Positions 12,958 to 26,905 of a stretch of 64,000 nt of DNA are shown here, piece by piece. Each line of letters starts with the position of its first letter. The stretch's first letter is position 1. Made by a program: the position numbers and the translations under genes. Source of the DNA: Antedon mediterranea (taxonomy: Eukaryota > Echinodermata > Crinoidea > Comatulida > Antedonidae); NCBI RefSeq assembly GCF_964355755.1, contig NC_092672.1, forward strand, positions 38,496,501 to 38,560,500, read 5' to 3'. The notes beneath the pieces are model-generated. The model did not search any database and was not told the origin of the DNA. It saw nothing but the letters and a program-made list of their open reading frames with translations.

Positions 12958-14190
12958 AAGACTGCAACAAAAAACTATTAGCCAATCAGGTGTTGGCTGT
13001 ACACTGTGCCAATCGATTGTGCATGATGGGATGGACAAAGGCTACCTATGGAGCTATTTTATCCATCTATGCTCTGAGGAATAGACATTGGTTAGACCAT
13101 TGTGGTTATATTGCATTTGATGAAGCGAAGATAAATATTGAGGGCAGATGTATTATTACTTTATGTTTTGGCCCTGGCTGATGATAAAGGCCGACGGCCG
13201 GGGTGGGGGAGGTGGGATGGGAGCACCATAACATCATTTGTCGGTTGTTGTAATAGTTTAACTTGTTATTGATGTTCACAGGCTGAATGGATGGCAAGGG
13301 AAAGCATCATTACAACCAATACATTTCTAAGGTGCAACATTTTAAATAACATATCGGGTGGTTATTAAATGGTGATTACGAAAGACTTAGGCCCTATATA
13401 CATTTATTTATTATTGTATTGCCGTCAGTTACAAAAATAATAAATTATTCCAAAATAAGAAAACTTACAGTGGATATTAATTCTTCAACAAAGATTAGAT
13501 TGAATCTGTGAAATAACAGCATGTGTTAGAGGCGGGATGAATATCCAACCTGATCAATAAAATGTTATTGTCTGTGCCAAATGGATCACAACACCTATTC
13601 ACCAAAGTCTGTTTCTTTTGCCTAACTTTTGAATTTAATATTTTGATTTGAGATCAGAGCCTGAAGCAACGTCTAAGCGTATTATACGTTGGCGGTAATT
13701 CTCAAAGGCCTGCCTGCAAAGTTCAGTAAGATTGTTACTTCTATTCTTCTATTGTTGTTTTAGAATAAAATGCTTGAGAAAATTTTTGGCTTAAGGTTTC
13801 GCTCATGCCATTGATAAAATCTACTATTAGGACATATTTTATCGTACAAAACTGACATTAAATAGACTTAAGATACCCGATAAGTATTCAACGTCATGCA
13901 CACACGTTACAGAGCGTACGCGAATACAACACCGGCGCGTACAACACCCGGGCGTACAAAAAGCGATTGTTTGTATAATAGTAGCCTATACGACGTCTGA
14001 GAACGACGCGAGTGAGATATACAGGACGCGCTTTACATGTTCCAATAACATTTATTTAATTGGTATTATATTGAATGTTTTCTGGCTTTATTTTTTCTAA
14101 ATATATTTAATATTTAATACAAATGGTTGTTTGGCTAAAAGAACAACTTTGTGATGAACATATTAATCTAAAAACGTAGGCCAAATAAAA
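12958..14190. other. Intergenic DNA, no gene seen
   Basis: A moderately GC-rich patch at 12980-13230 has short open frames on both strands without a recognisable domain. The rest is AT-rich. Confidence 0.4.
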
Positions 14191-14907
14191 GCTGCGACAC
14201 AGGTCGACGCACGACGACGATGTTGTCAACATCAAGCTGCGACACAGGTCGACGCACGACGGCGATGTTGTCAACATCTTTGTATTCGGCTGTCGTCGTA
14301 GCTTGAATGTACGTCTTCAAAAAAGCACGACGCTATATACGCTATATCGCTAATGTATTACATAATAATAATGCAATGTTTCTGTAATTAACATTGTGTA
14401 TTATGTATCCCGCACAAATAACATTCGTTCTTTTTTATAGTGTGTCATCGTGCACCAATGTGCTCCGTCCGTCGGTCGTTAAAACTTGGACACTCTTTTT
14501 GATTTGTAACCCCGTATCGTAGCCAAGTCGGCAAGTCTGTGATCAACCGACATTGACAGGTCGACGCACGACGACGATGTTGTCAACATCAAGCTGCGAC
14601 ACAGGTCGACGCACGACGACGATGTTGTCAACATCTTTGTATTCGGCTGTCGTCGTAGCTTGAATGTACGTCTTCAAAAAAGCACGACGCTATATCGCTA
14701 ATGTATTACATAATAATAATGTAATGTTTCTGTAATTAACATTGTGTATTATGTATCGCGCACAAATAACATTCGTTCTTTTTTATAGTGTGTCATCGTG
14801 CAACAATGTGCTCCGTCCGTCGGTCGTTAAAACTTTGACACTCTTTTTGATTTGTAACCCCGTATCGTAGCCAAGTCGGCAAGTCTGTGATCAACCGACA
14901 TTGACAA
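14191..14907. repeat. Tandem duplication of a ~355-bp block
   Basis: The segment from AGGTCGACGCACGACGACGA at 14201 recurs at 14558 and runs in parallel to CCGACATTGACA at the end of each unit. Unit one additionally carries a second short copy of the GATGTTGTCAACATC palindrome block. Unit two lacks 7 bp (CTATATA). The palindrome GATGTTGTCAACATC appears four times overall. Confidence 0.9.
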
Positions 14908-17900
14908 TATCGTGCATGTTTTTATTTCTTTCAAAGGTGAGAATTTCACACTGGTGTACTTCCTACAACTAAAATCCACTTGTTAAGAGATTATGGTTTC
15001 ATCGGATCCCCTTAAGTCCGACTTAAGGTTCGACTTGCTGGCATTTTAGAAAAGCTATCAGCTCTGAGTTCATGTACGGGTAAAGATGTTTCTAAATGGC
15101 CCTTAAGTGGTTTCTAAAGATATTTAATACGGCAAAGGAATTCCAGTAAATACGCTGGCCACTTTAGAATAACACAAGACAGTTATTCTAACAAATATAA
15201 AATATATAATCATTTTTTGGTCTTTATGTAAAGCACAGGTTTACATTTTATTCTTTTCCAATTTAGTAGGTAAAATTACTTGAATATTGATTCAACATTT
15301 TCTTGAAAGCTGTTATAAAAGTATACGGGCCTAATTTTATTTGAAACTCGACGCCACGTAGACACAAAGTTGAAGCGAGCATTTAAAAGACGTACCAGTT
15401 GACGCGCGCGTAAACAATGTATGTTTTTTTGTAGTGTCATTGATTACTTGTATATAACATTGCAAGGTATCTTTACTAGTTCAAATAATATGTGCTTAAA
15501 AGTTACCAAAGCGAATATGGGACGCCAAAGAAAGGTATAATGTGATGTTCCCAGGTCACCATCTTTTCTGCACTTCTGTATTTTGTAGTAAATTCTGAAA
15601 ATATATTAACGGCCGCCGGATGTTTTGTAAGCCTATAAGCGAGGGCTTTATAAACAAGAGTTTAACTTTGTAGTATCCTAAAGAACCCGGATGGTACTTT
15701 CTAAAACTATGACTCACAACACTTCAACAGAAATCGCTCTATAAGAGTGTAAAAAGTTTCACAAAAAAAGAATGTCATCTATAGGTCAAAAATAACTTGA
15801 CTTGGCGGATATAAATAAAACTATTGTTGTTTTCACTGGCTAAGCCCATCAAGGTAATATTGCCATGGCATCATTTACATTTTTGGTCACCGATAGAGTA
15901 TGAAATGATAAATTGTTTTTAAAATATTCGTTTACTTTACATGGGTCTTCACAATTTCTAATTCATAAAGAAGAATGTCCATGTATGACGTCACTGCGTT
16001 CATGATCGACTACTGTAGTTTTCAAATATAAACCAATTTGAATATTTTTAATTTTGTAATTTTTAAGATAGCCATTGTGCAGTTAAGTCATATAGCTGTT
16101 CGTCGCGCAAAATTTATTTTAAACATTATAACCGTCTTAATATTATAATTGTAATCACAAGTATAACAACTTTAATTTAATATCTAGTGAAAAACGTAAT
16201 ATGAATGTTTTGTTTTTGATAATAATGAATGTTTTCTTATGAACTGTCAGTTTTCATAAAGAAAGCATGTCATATTATGAAGCAACGTTGTTAATATTGA
16301 TGGTTGGTTAACGTGTTGGTTAAACAATGTACTGCAGTAAATTCAGATGGAGAGGAGAGGAGGCGAAGCGTGATGGACAAACGCATCAGCAGACAAGCCG
16401 ACACATTTAACGCTTACATGTCATTTCATTAAACAAAGAACTACCAAAGGGTTGGAATAATATTTCAAACTTTTATAGCTTCGTTAATTTCCAAATACAT
16501 GTCGTTATTTTCGTTGAGCATAGTTTTTAAAGTGTGCACAGATGTTAGATACGGGTGTTTAAACGTATTTGTACTCATTTTAAATAAGTAGGCCTAAACC
16601 TATCATGGTCAATTATTAATTGACGTTTCAAAATTGATAAAAGTATTCACGCAGAACGGATTCAATCGCATTTTAAAGTCAATTAGTTTAGGACTACATT
16701 CCGAATTGAAACCTCAAATGACGGGGCAGAAATCATTAACTTGTAAACATATTAAAGTAAACTGGAATTAAACTTAAAAGCAGTTCTCGAAAATATGCGA
16801 GTCATAGTAACAACCTCTGCGTGTAAACAGCTTCAGTATGGCTTCATATCCAATCAGAGAAGCAAGTTCTGAAAGTTTAAGTTTTTTAGTATATATAACA
16901 GTATGAATACTGTATCCGAGGCAACCTATTAAACATGTATTTTATACACGATTAATGCGTTCATATTTAAAGCAACGCGTCAGCCATAAACTTTATAGGC
17001 CATTATGTTCCAAGTGTCTGCATTTCCTTCTCTTATTGTCGATAAAGAAATAAACACGGGCATACGTATACAAAATAACCAGGACTAGTTGTACGCTATA
17101 TTTTATTGACTTTCCTATTTCATTTACTCATCCTTTTAATTCAATGATTCTTTTTATCTTCTCTTTATTTGATCACTCAATCCGGTATGTTAACCCGCCC
17201 TTGTTTTGTTGAAGCATGGGCGTTTATTATATAACTGACCAAAAACTAACTTTAAACAATGCTATAAAAGTGTTTTCACACAAACATTGCGTATTGAACA
17301 AATTGTAAATGTAAATAGTGTTCCGATTTGCGCCTTTGAAGTCAACACCGAAATGGAAAAAAAAAATCGTTAAATAGCCAGTTGAATAAAAAAAAAACAC
17401 AAACATGTGTCTTTTATTCAATGATCCACGAAACCTTTATTGGTATTTTTATTCTTTTAAATCATAAACAACATTTGTTTCGTTTTCATAAACAAACGCC
17501 GGTTATGTAATTTAAATATTTTGATAATTTCTTCCTTCGATGACTTTAATAACGTAATTATCTACAAGAAATTTTGTAATGATAATTTTATATTTCGTTA
17601 CAATACAATATTGATAACATACAAGATAATAGCAATAGCAACTCAGACAAATGTTTTATATATAACAATCAAACAGCTTTAAAAACTCTGACTGTCATTG
17701 TGTAAATAATAACAGATTGATATGTTCTGTTCATAAAAACATTACACTCTAATAAAAACAAGGATTTAACAAAAATACAACAGACCTAATGTACATACTG
17801 TATATGGTAACACCAGGCAATACAATACAATTTTGGTACACAATTTACAGGGGAATCGATACGTCCCCTTGCCATAGTTTTTGAAAGATAGAGAGAACCA

Positions 17901-19122
17901 CATAAGCTATATTTACTCTAGAGGGCAGTATTTATGATAAAAATGTTCATCATCAACAAAATAAATAGGTCTCAACAAAATATCGAAACACTAAAAGCCT
18001 GATAGAATGAAATAACAATTCCTTCGGTATGGCTATAAAAGAAGAATGGAACTAATATCATTAATGTTATCGATTTATTTAAACAAATTTAACCCTGTTT
18101 AGAAGGGTGACCTAAAACAGCGTCATATTGAACATTTCTTACTAAAACCTGTCGAAAGCCAATTGAATCTCTGCAATAATCAAACATTACAACCAATGGA
18201 TTATTGTAACAAAGTATAATAAAAAGACTCTAACGGTTTTGATGTTGTCGACCAAATCAATTTATTTACCGATAAGTGAGTGAAAGGCTGTGATATTTTG
18301 ATATTCCATTACATTTAAAAAAATACCTTTCGATTGAAGAATAACAACACGTCTTATTTCTTAACGAATCTGATGTTTTATTGGTTCCAAATGTTAAGTG
18401 ATTTCCTTTTAATTACTTTTGGTTGACAAATAGTAATTATTATTTAAACTAAGCAAGGCTGAACTAACACGTATCCGACAATCGTAACTGAACAAATCTC
18501 GTTAAATTTATTGACGATTGAAAAACAATTATTGTTAAGTATAAACAAGACATTTTTCTACAAAAAGTTAAAAGTTACCGACTGGAAAAACAGAGGAACA
18601 ACGAACAAAAGGAGATTAGCAACAAAATCAGGTGTTTTGAATTTTGACACCGACGGGTAAGTGTAGGTGAAAACGTTCATAAAAACACAATTTCCATAGA
18701 AAAATGAACAAAGAAGTGAAAGAATTGCATGATATCGCAAAGCCCTTCTTCTTAGCTATCAAAAGATGTAATTATTCTGCATCAGCAACTTTGGGCAGAC
18801 ACAGACAAAGGCAAATAATGCACCTCAGTCATAAAATTTACCTAAAAATACAATCATAAACTTTGATATTAGATTCAACAGAGTTAAAAAGCAAGTAAAC
18901 AATGTTCGGAATATGTTCTCAAAATTTAACTTGAAATCACTAATAATAGACTTTCGTTTTCGTCTTTAAACTGCAAATTATTAGAGTTATCACCACAGAT
19001 TCACTTTACATAATACCAAAATTAAGTTGATGAAAATTTAATTCTTTTTCCAAGGATTCGCTGGCACCTGCACATTATAATTTATCTTACAAATTATCTT
19101 GTGGCTGATGTTTCAAGCTTAC
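14908..19122. other. AT-rich intergenic DNA, no gene seen
   Basis: No reading frame or RNA gene can be supported on either strand over about 4.2 kb. Confidence 0.5.
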
Positions 19123-19279
19123 AGCTTGGTTCCCAATGGGCACAACGCAATGACATAAGCGCAACGAAATTACGTAAGCGCAGTGCAGAGAGTTGACCAA
19201 AAAAAACACGAATAATCCATCACTTGTGATTCGTCAATTTACTTGCGTTTCGCGTACGTTTATGCGTGGCGCCCTAATG
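19123..19279. mobile_element. Palindromic MITE, family B
   Basis: Starts AGCTTGGTTCCCAATGGG. It has GTTGACCAA in the left arm and TTGTGATTCGTCAATTTAC then TTGCGTTTCGCGTACGTTTA in the right arm. Related to the copies at 43.8, 44.1 and 48.5 kb. Confidence 0.65.
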
Positions 19280-22200
19280 TCGTAGGCCTACGGTACATTT
19301 CATCATCTTAGCATGTTGTTTGAAAACCAATGATCGGCTACAATATTTTGTTTTTAACTAAATTTCCTTATTTATGAAAACATTAAAATTTACTTTAATG
19401 ACATGACACGGTGTTTATTTATAGTTTCAACAACCAGCATCATTAGTTCAGGAAAAAAGTTCGTTTATTCAAGAAGGTGTAAGAATGAAGCATGCATCGT
19501 AGACAACGAGTCCCTAGGCCTGGCAAGCTGTTTAAACCGTGTCGATTTTGAAGCCTTAACGCGACGAGGTGTGCTTTCGTCGGGACAAATGCCTATTCCT
19601 TAGCCCTAAAAACCACAACACTGTTAATCAGTGGTCCGTTTCGACCCGTCTATATGTACTTTTCTTACTAAAACCTGTCGAAAGCCAATTGAATATCTGC
19701 AATTACATATACTTAAATTACAAAGAGAAACGTTTATTTGATTTGAAAAGCTAAAAGTGCATTACACTATTCGTATACAATGCAATAAATACTTCAGTTT
19801 GTTGAAAAATAAAGCTGTTTTTAGTCTTTATAAATACAGTATGCAAAATATACGGGTAAACTGATTTTAACCTAAAAGTTCTTTGCTTGATCCGCCAATA
19901 AGATAACACTATATACAGTACCTTTACATTTTTACAACATACTGGGATAAAAGCCGCGTGTAACTATTTTTTAACATTATGAACATATTATAAATTGTAA
20001 CAATATTAAAATTCATAAAATATGGATGACCAAAGAATGAACGGATACCGTACTGCAATGGAGAATAATAAAAGAAATGACAGATACAATAAATATACAG
20101 TGAATTAATTATAAAAGAATGAATACTTCAAGAATAAAATAATTTAAAGATAAATGGGGACAAAATAATTATCGATAAATCTAAATGAACTAATTAACAG
20201 AAAATATATTGAATACGTAAATTAATAAACTAAACTGAATGAATAAATGGAGGAATGAATGGAGAAAAAATATATATAATCAAGCAATATAGACTTTAAA
20301 AAAAATAATATTCTCTTATTGTCCACAAACAAAAAATAATTGACAAATGGTGATAATGTACATAACAACATAATAAACATGTTGTTATGATTTGGTAGTA
20401 GGCCTACTTATTGTTGTACTTAAAATAGAACATCTTGTTACGATTTAGCCGTCTACTCAAACAACTTTAAAAGTACAAGCACCTTTGACCTCAAAGTTCA
20501 CTTTATTGCTGACCTAACCAGCTGTCTCTCACTCTTTCATTTTCAGGTTTTGTTAGATTTTGCTCATATTTTTGTGATCTTTTACAATTCGCTGGCAGTT
20601 TGCTGGACAACGGCGACTTAGAATGTACTTTGCGTGCGCGGCACACTTTGGCAGACTAAAAAAAAAATATTCATTGTACAGTAGCAACATTGTGCCAATA
20701 ATACAACACGACATTGGAAATGCATTTTAATTCTATATCGACTGGTCTGTTTTGAGAAGATAGCTTCTCTAACTCATCTGGTTCTGTGCAAGTATCTTTT
20801 GCGAACCTTTTAGCTCGTGAGCCACCATGATACCTCTGTATCTATATAATAATCATGTTCAATGCAGCTTATGCCATCCACTGTTCAACCATTTCATTTT
20901 ATCGTCTCACAAAATTTCCATAGGCCTATTTCCTTATCTGTCAGCTTCCTCGGTTTGTCCATATATTTGTTTTAATATATATGTTTAGAACTTGATATTT
21001 TATTATATTATCTTTTCTGCTCTTCAATGCATTTGTATAGTATTATAACATAGCGGTCCCATTGTTTGTAATCTTGTTATTTTGTCTTTATTGTATTGTT
21101 ATTGATATCAATTTTAACAAATGGTGTGAATTAAAGTTATTGATTTTTCTCGCAAAAATGTTCATATAATTATATCTTCTTTTTTTTTCATTTATTCATC
21201 TACACGTTTTTTCATTTCTAAAAATCTATATACACACTCGTCACCGTATACTGTTTATAAATTTGTTTTGATGCATGTAATCTTGTCTCCTTTTGTTACT
21301 TGGTTCGTTTTCTCGTGGGTCACATTACGAGCGATGTAATTCCTTTTGTTATAATCATTATCTATCCATTTCAATTTACTCATAAATTAATATACCCCTT
21401 TTGTCTCAAATGCCTACTTAAACACCTTGTATCTTCAACTCAGTACTGACTGCCGCCATTTCTATTTGTATACGGACGCTATAAAACTCGTCTATACGGT
21501 ACCAACTCATGTATAATATAGGCTTTGAGTAATTTGTTTTCTTATAGGTCTATAAATTACTTGATAGTGTTATTAAAACACACAACACAATACAATACAA
21601 TTGAGAAGTTATTGGATTTCGCCACAACAAACTACATAACAACGAAACCGGTCACAACAAAATTAGTTTAGAGCAAGAGCATGCGGCGATCATGTTTATT
21701 TTTAGAATTTAAATTTATCATTTCATAATTTTAGCACATTTTGAACACATGACGTCACAGTGGACCAAATTAGCCAGATACAGGATGAGAAACAAAACAT
21801 GTAATAATTTGCGACGACATGCGGAAAACTACAAACTTTTCGAAATATAAATTGATAACTGGGTTCGAATAATTTTACGGTTTAATTTGTATATTTTTCT
21901 TCTCACCCTACTTTATCGAATTCCTGAATATACGAAAGTCTAAAATTTAGATGTAATTATATAGGCCTACATTCTTTTCACATCAGTCCTAGTTATGCAG
22001 CCAAGATCAACTTGCTTCTCGAAGCACACTAACACGTAACATCCATCACCGTATAACGCCATGTAATCTTAACCAAAGCTAACGTAAGCTAGCCAATTTA
22101 AATATCGGGACACATTTGTGTCGCTAAAATCCATCGTGTTTTTATCGATATTGTTATTTCTTTATATCATGATGGGTAAATACAAGATGCATATAACTGA

Positions 22201-23400
22201 ACTACTCAGCTTCTATGAATAGATAGGAAACGTTTAGTTCGAGTCAATTGCCCGTGACAACTCATAAAACAGTTGCTGGAAGCGAATTCAATTTGTGTAG
22301 GATCATTTGCAATTAGTTTATGTGCTATATTCTTTACCCACGGTCTCTCTCTAAGGAGACGAGTCGACTCTGGTTGGTTCATACAAGCGTTCTTAGCGAT
22401 TTGTCTTACTCTTATCTATCCTCAACAAATCTGCATCGTACAATAAATAACGCGACAATGAACACTCGTTTAAACAAAATTCTACAATATATTTTCTTTT
22501 TCATTTCTAAAACAATATTTTTCATGCTATACCAGTCTTACAATATACAGTACAGTATTTTCAGCGTATACATTCATTTTTACGCAACATGTCAACGCTA
22601 ACAACGCAGAGGTGTATCTGTGTAACGCGCTGCGCAACTCGGGTAAAACACTGACGCCGACCTATCATCGTTTCTCTCATACATAAGAGAAAAGAATTGG
22701 TGAAAATATGCATTATTCAATTTCTTGTCCTTCCCTGGAGAAAATGTGGAGTACTTTTCTCAACTTAGGTAGTCAAAAAATGAATATGTTGATGGTACTG
22801 ATGACGGCGCATACCCCTTGAGACGGTGGGAAAACGAGAATCGAATGGATATTATAGAAATCATAAGGTAAAAATAAAGCGTATGTAATTGGCCGTGGGT
22901 TTGGTAATATTCCTTTGATGGCCAACAAGTCAAGATTATTCAAGATTTATGAAGAATCACACACTATAATGCAAATATCTGGCCTTTGGGAATATAATGC
23001 AATCTTTGGAAAATATATAGTGTTCAATATTAATGTCAAATTTTCATAAAGTTCATGACATTAAGACATAATAATGTGACTATAGTGACATAATAATGTG
23101 ACTATAGTGACATAAAAATATGACTACGAGACTAGGTAGCTCAACGTTTTTTAAGTTTCCGAAACTAAATAAATCGGTTGATACGAATAATGAATAAACT
23201 AAACCAAAGTTGTAATCATGTCCATAGTTCGGTTTGATACATTTTTTAGGTTTTTGCATGCAAAATATATCGTAATGGATGGAATATTGACCATAAATCA
23301 CATTACAACCAACAAATCTAGTATCAAATATTTGATAATTTGGGAAAAAAAATACTTACGTAATGTGAACATCTTTATAACTGGAAGCTTTCCTTCAATA
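19280..23400. other. AT-rich intergenic DNA, no gene seen
   Basis: No supportable gene. Minor repeats only, including a 22-bp motif with GTGACATAATAATGTGACTA repeated about three times at 23060-23115. TAGGCCTA-type palindromes at about 19284, 20400, 20921 and 21963. Confidence 0.5.
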
Positions 23401-24085
23401 TGTAGCCATCAAAATTGGTTGTTGGTTAATCTTGTAGTATTAACCAATTCTTGGTCAACATTTTGAACCAAACTGGTTGTTGATTAATCTTGTAATATAA
23501 ACCAATTCTTGGTCAACCTTTCGAACCAAACTGGTTGTTGTTAATCTTGTAGTATAAACCAATTCTTGATCAACATTTTGAACCAAACTGCTTGTTGGTT
23601 AATCTGGTAGTACAACCAATTATTCTTGGTCAACATTTTGAACCAAGTTGTTGCTTAATCTTGTAGTATAAACCAATTCTTGGTCAACCTTTTGGACCAA
23701 ACTAGTTGTTGGTTAATCTTGTAGTATAAACCAATTCTTGGTCAACCTTTTAGACCAAACTGGTTATTAGTTAATATTGTAGTATAAACCAATTCTTGGT
23801 CAACCTTTTGGACCAAACTGGTTGTTGGTTAACCTTGTAGTATAAACCAATCCTTGGTCAACATTTTGAACCAAACTGGTTGTTGGTTAATCTTGTAATA
23901 TTAACCAATTCTTGGTCAACATTTTAAACCAAACTGGTTGTTGGTTAATCTTGTAGTATAAACCATTTCTTAGTCAACCTTTTGAACTAAACTGGTTGTT
24001 GGTTAATCTTGTACAGTAGCATTAAACCAATTCTTGGTCAACCTTTTGAACCAAACTGGTTGTTGGCTAAACTTTTAGCATAAAA
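23401..24085. repeat. ~57-bp tandem repeat, about 12 diverged copies
   Basis: Each unit contains CTGGTTGTTGGTTAATCTTG and AACCAATTCTTGGTCAAC. Units differ by several percent and by small indels, so the array is older than most others here. Every unit is partly self-complementary (TTGGTTAA against TTAACCAA), so single strands could form serial hairpins. Confidence 0.9.
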
Positions 24086-26386
24086 ACTGGTCACATTTAA
24101 AAAAATCAATTTTGTACCATTAAATCTAAAGTTCTTCATACCATAACAACATACTATCACACTTCATAATTCTTTACTATTTTAATTTATGAACAAATGG
24201 GTAAACTTACAAACTAAACTATAGTATCATACAAATAACACCAAGTCCTCTGAGTGTTTTAATACAATTTAATGTAAATTATTTTTTACTGAAAATAATG
24301 GTAGTAAGGGAATATTATGTTCATAACTTTTCTATGTAAGGTACAATTTATTTTGCTTGATTTGGATACAAATAATCATAATTTCTTTTATCATAATAAA
24401 ATAAACCAAATCAAACTATTGAATTAGGTTTATTTGTAATATAGCTACTATTATTCTGATTATAATTTTTTATAAGGTAATAATTAAATTCATAATTTCT
24501 TTTTGACTTAAAGAATTCAATCTTAGTTAAGAATGTCCAGCAATAAATACTGGGCGAGATTTGAAATCAAATTAGAAAGGTATTTCCGAGACTTCTTCTG
24601 CTCTAGTTGTTGTTTGACTATCATTGGTAATGAATGGATGAGGCCCTCTAGGGAGAACGCTTGACGACTCGGTCAAAAACCCCGACGCGTTGATCCATCC
24701 AGGTAGAACACTCGCAGCCAGTGAATCTCACACCTTGATCTCATTATGTTCTCAGTGTATGCTGCGAGAGTAAATACGACAGCACAACTGATACACTAGC
24801 CAACAAGTCAAAGTAAGCGAGTTTCATACATTTAAATGACTTTTCACGCTTATAAAACTCCTTCTGAAGCAACAAACTTAATCATGTATGCACTCGATTG
24901 ACGACAACACCTGCCACCTTAATTAAAATTCATTACAAGAAACAAACACAAGATGTCATATTTCTACATCCTATTCTCCAATTACTGTTGAAGGTTAAAA
25001 AACACTGAATATTGCCATACTCCACGCTAACCAGCACAAGATATTGATCTTAGCATTATAATGTAATTAGCCAGTTTAGGCCTACTTTACTTCAAGACAA
25101 GTACTCACAATTAAAACAATAATTTTGAAGTTGAAGATCAATAATTCAAAATCTCAGTAAATATTGGGTCAAAATGTTCACTGTAACAATGTCAACAGAA
25201 CTTGTCATGAGTGTGTTGAGGGAATCCTTAACTTTTGATTGTTTAAAAATTCTTGAGAAACTTTATGGAAGAATTTGGTGATAGAGAGAAAATACAGTTA
25301 CTGTATATAAGTTTTTTTTTTCTTTTTGGTGAGAGGAGCTGGAGTGACTGTGCCTTTTGAGCCATCATTTGATAACAACACTATTTTACTGTCACCACTC
25401 AAACAGGAAAAACTACTAATAACCGGATTTTTTTTAAAGCCCTGCATCACTAAACTCTGCTATCAGTAAATATAATATTTAGATACTTATTTGAACAATT
25501 AAGACAGATTGGTAATATATTAATATTCATGAGGGTAAGATTGACAATACATGAATATTCATGAGGATAATCTTTTAATGTAAATAGTCATTCTTTTTCC
25601 TATCTTCTGTCTATTTGTTTCAAATTAAACCTCATTACTTGTTCGGCACTTAAATAACATACTAAAAATTGCATATTAAGTAAAGACTTTCATTAAATTG
25701 TATTGACTGAGGAACATAATTGTTCAATGTTATAATACTAATGAATAAACATTATATTATGTAATATTTAGCTTTATGCAATGTTTTCTGTTTCAACCTT
25801 CTGTGCAGTTTAAACATTTTAATCAAACCCTCTGTTTATTTATTCATTGATTCACAGATATTGATTTTGGAAGTGTTTCTTAGATTTCTAAAATTGTAAA
25901 ACTTTTGAATAATCATAAAAAAGATTTCTTACATACATTATTGTTATTTCATTTCAATCACAGCCATAGGCCAATTACATGATGTCTTAAAAGTATAATT
26001 TCAAATTCATAAATTAAATAAAACGACAAAAAAAATTACTATAATAAATATAGAATATTTACAGCATTCAAATAATAACATCTTGTACAAATAAATGAAA
26101 AATAAACCCAATATGTAATACAAATTATTCACATGTTGATTACATTAAAGACAATTTTTAAGGTTTTTCAAAATAAAAATGAGACTCAAATCTTGCCTGT
26201 AATTCCAAATTGTCCAATTGTATGATCCCTAGTACTGTTGTCCGAGTGGTATTCTCTCTGTAACTTTCATTCTATCATAGTTACTTGATTGAAAAGTAGG
26301 TGTAAAACTGCTTATTATTTCTGGAATTAAAATTAATATAAATATTCTTAATTAGAGAAACATTCATCCCTTTTTTTTATTATCAA
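24086..26386. other. Intergenic DNA with one GC-richer island
   Basis: AT-rich except 24540-24790, which has balanced base composition. Neither strand of the island has an open frame longer than about 27 codons with splice support. It could be a non-coding first exon or a regulatory element. A direct repeat of AATATTCATGAGG lies at about 25523 and 25552. Confidence 0.35.
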
Positions 26387-26905
26387 GGCTGGCAGACTAG
26401 AGTTAGGCTGGCACAGACTAGAGTTAGGCTGGCACAGACTAGAGTTAGGCTGGCACAGACTAGAGTTAGGCTGGCACAGACTAGAGTTAGGCTGGCACAG
26501 ACTAGAGTTAGGCTGGCACAGACTAGAGTTAGGCTGGCACAGACTAGAGTTAGGCTGGCACAGACTAGAGTTAGGCTGGCACAGACTAGAGTTAGGCTGG
26601 CACAGACTAGAGTTAGGCTGGCACAGACTAGTGTTAGGCTGGCACAGACTAGAGTTAGGCTGGCACAGACTAGAGTTAGGCTGGCACAGACTAGAGTTAG
26701 GCTGGCACAGACTAGAGTTAGGCTGGCACAGACTAGAGTTAGGCTGGCACAGACTAGAGTTAGGCTGGCACAGACTAGTTAGGCTGGCACAGACTAGAGT
26801 TAGGCTGGCACAGACTAGAGGTAGGCTGGCACAGACTAGAGGTAGGCTGGCAGACTAGAGGTAGGCTGGCAGACTAGAGGTAGGCTGGCAGACTAGAGGT
26901 AGGCT
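26387..26905. repeat. 21-bp minisatellite, about 24 copies
   Basis: The unit is GGCTGGCACAGACTAGAGTT plus A. Because 21 is divisible by three it stays open (LGWHRLE repeated) in one frame, but nothing suggests translation. Right-hand units lose CACA (17 bp: GGCTGGCAGACTAGAGG..). Confidence 0.97.

Noticed and set aside
26631-26858. Open frame of repeated LGWHRLE peptides
   Set aside because: It is a direct consequence of a 21-bp minisatellite with no stop in one frame; there is no start context, splice site or neighbouring exon.
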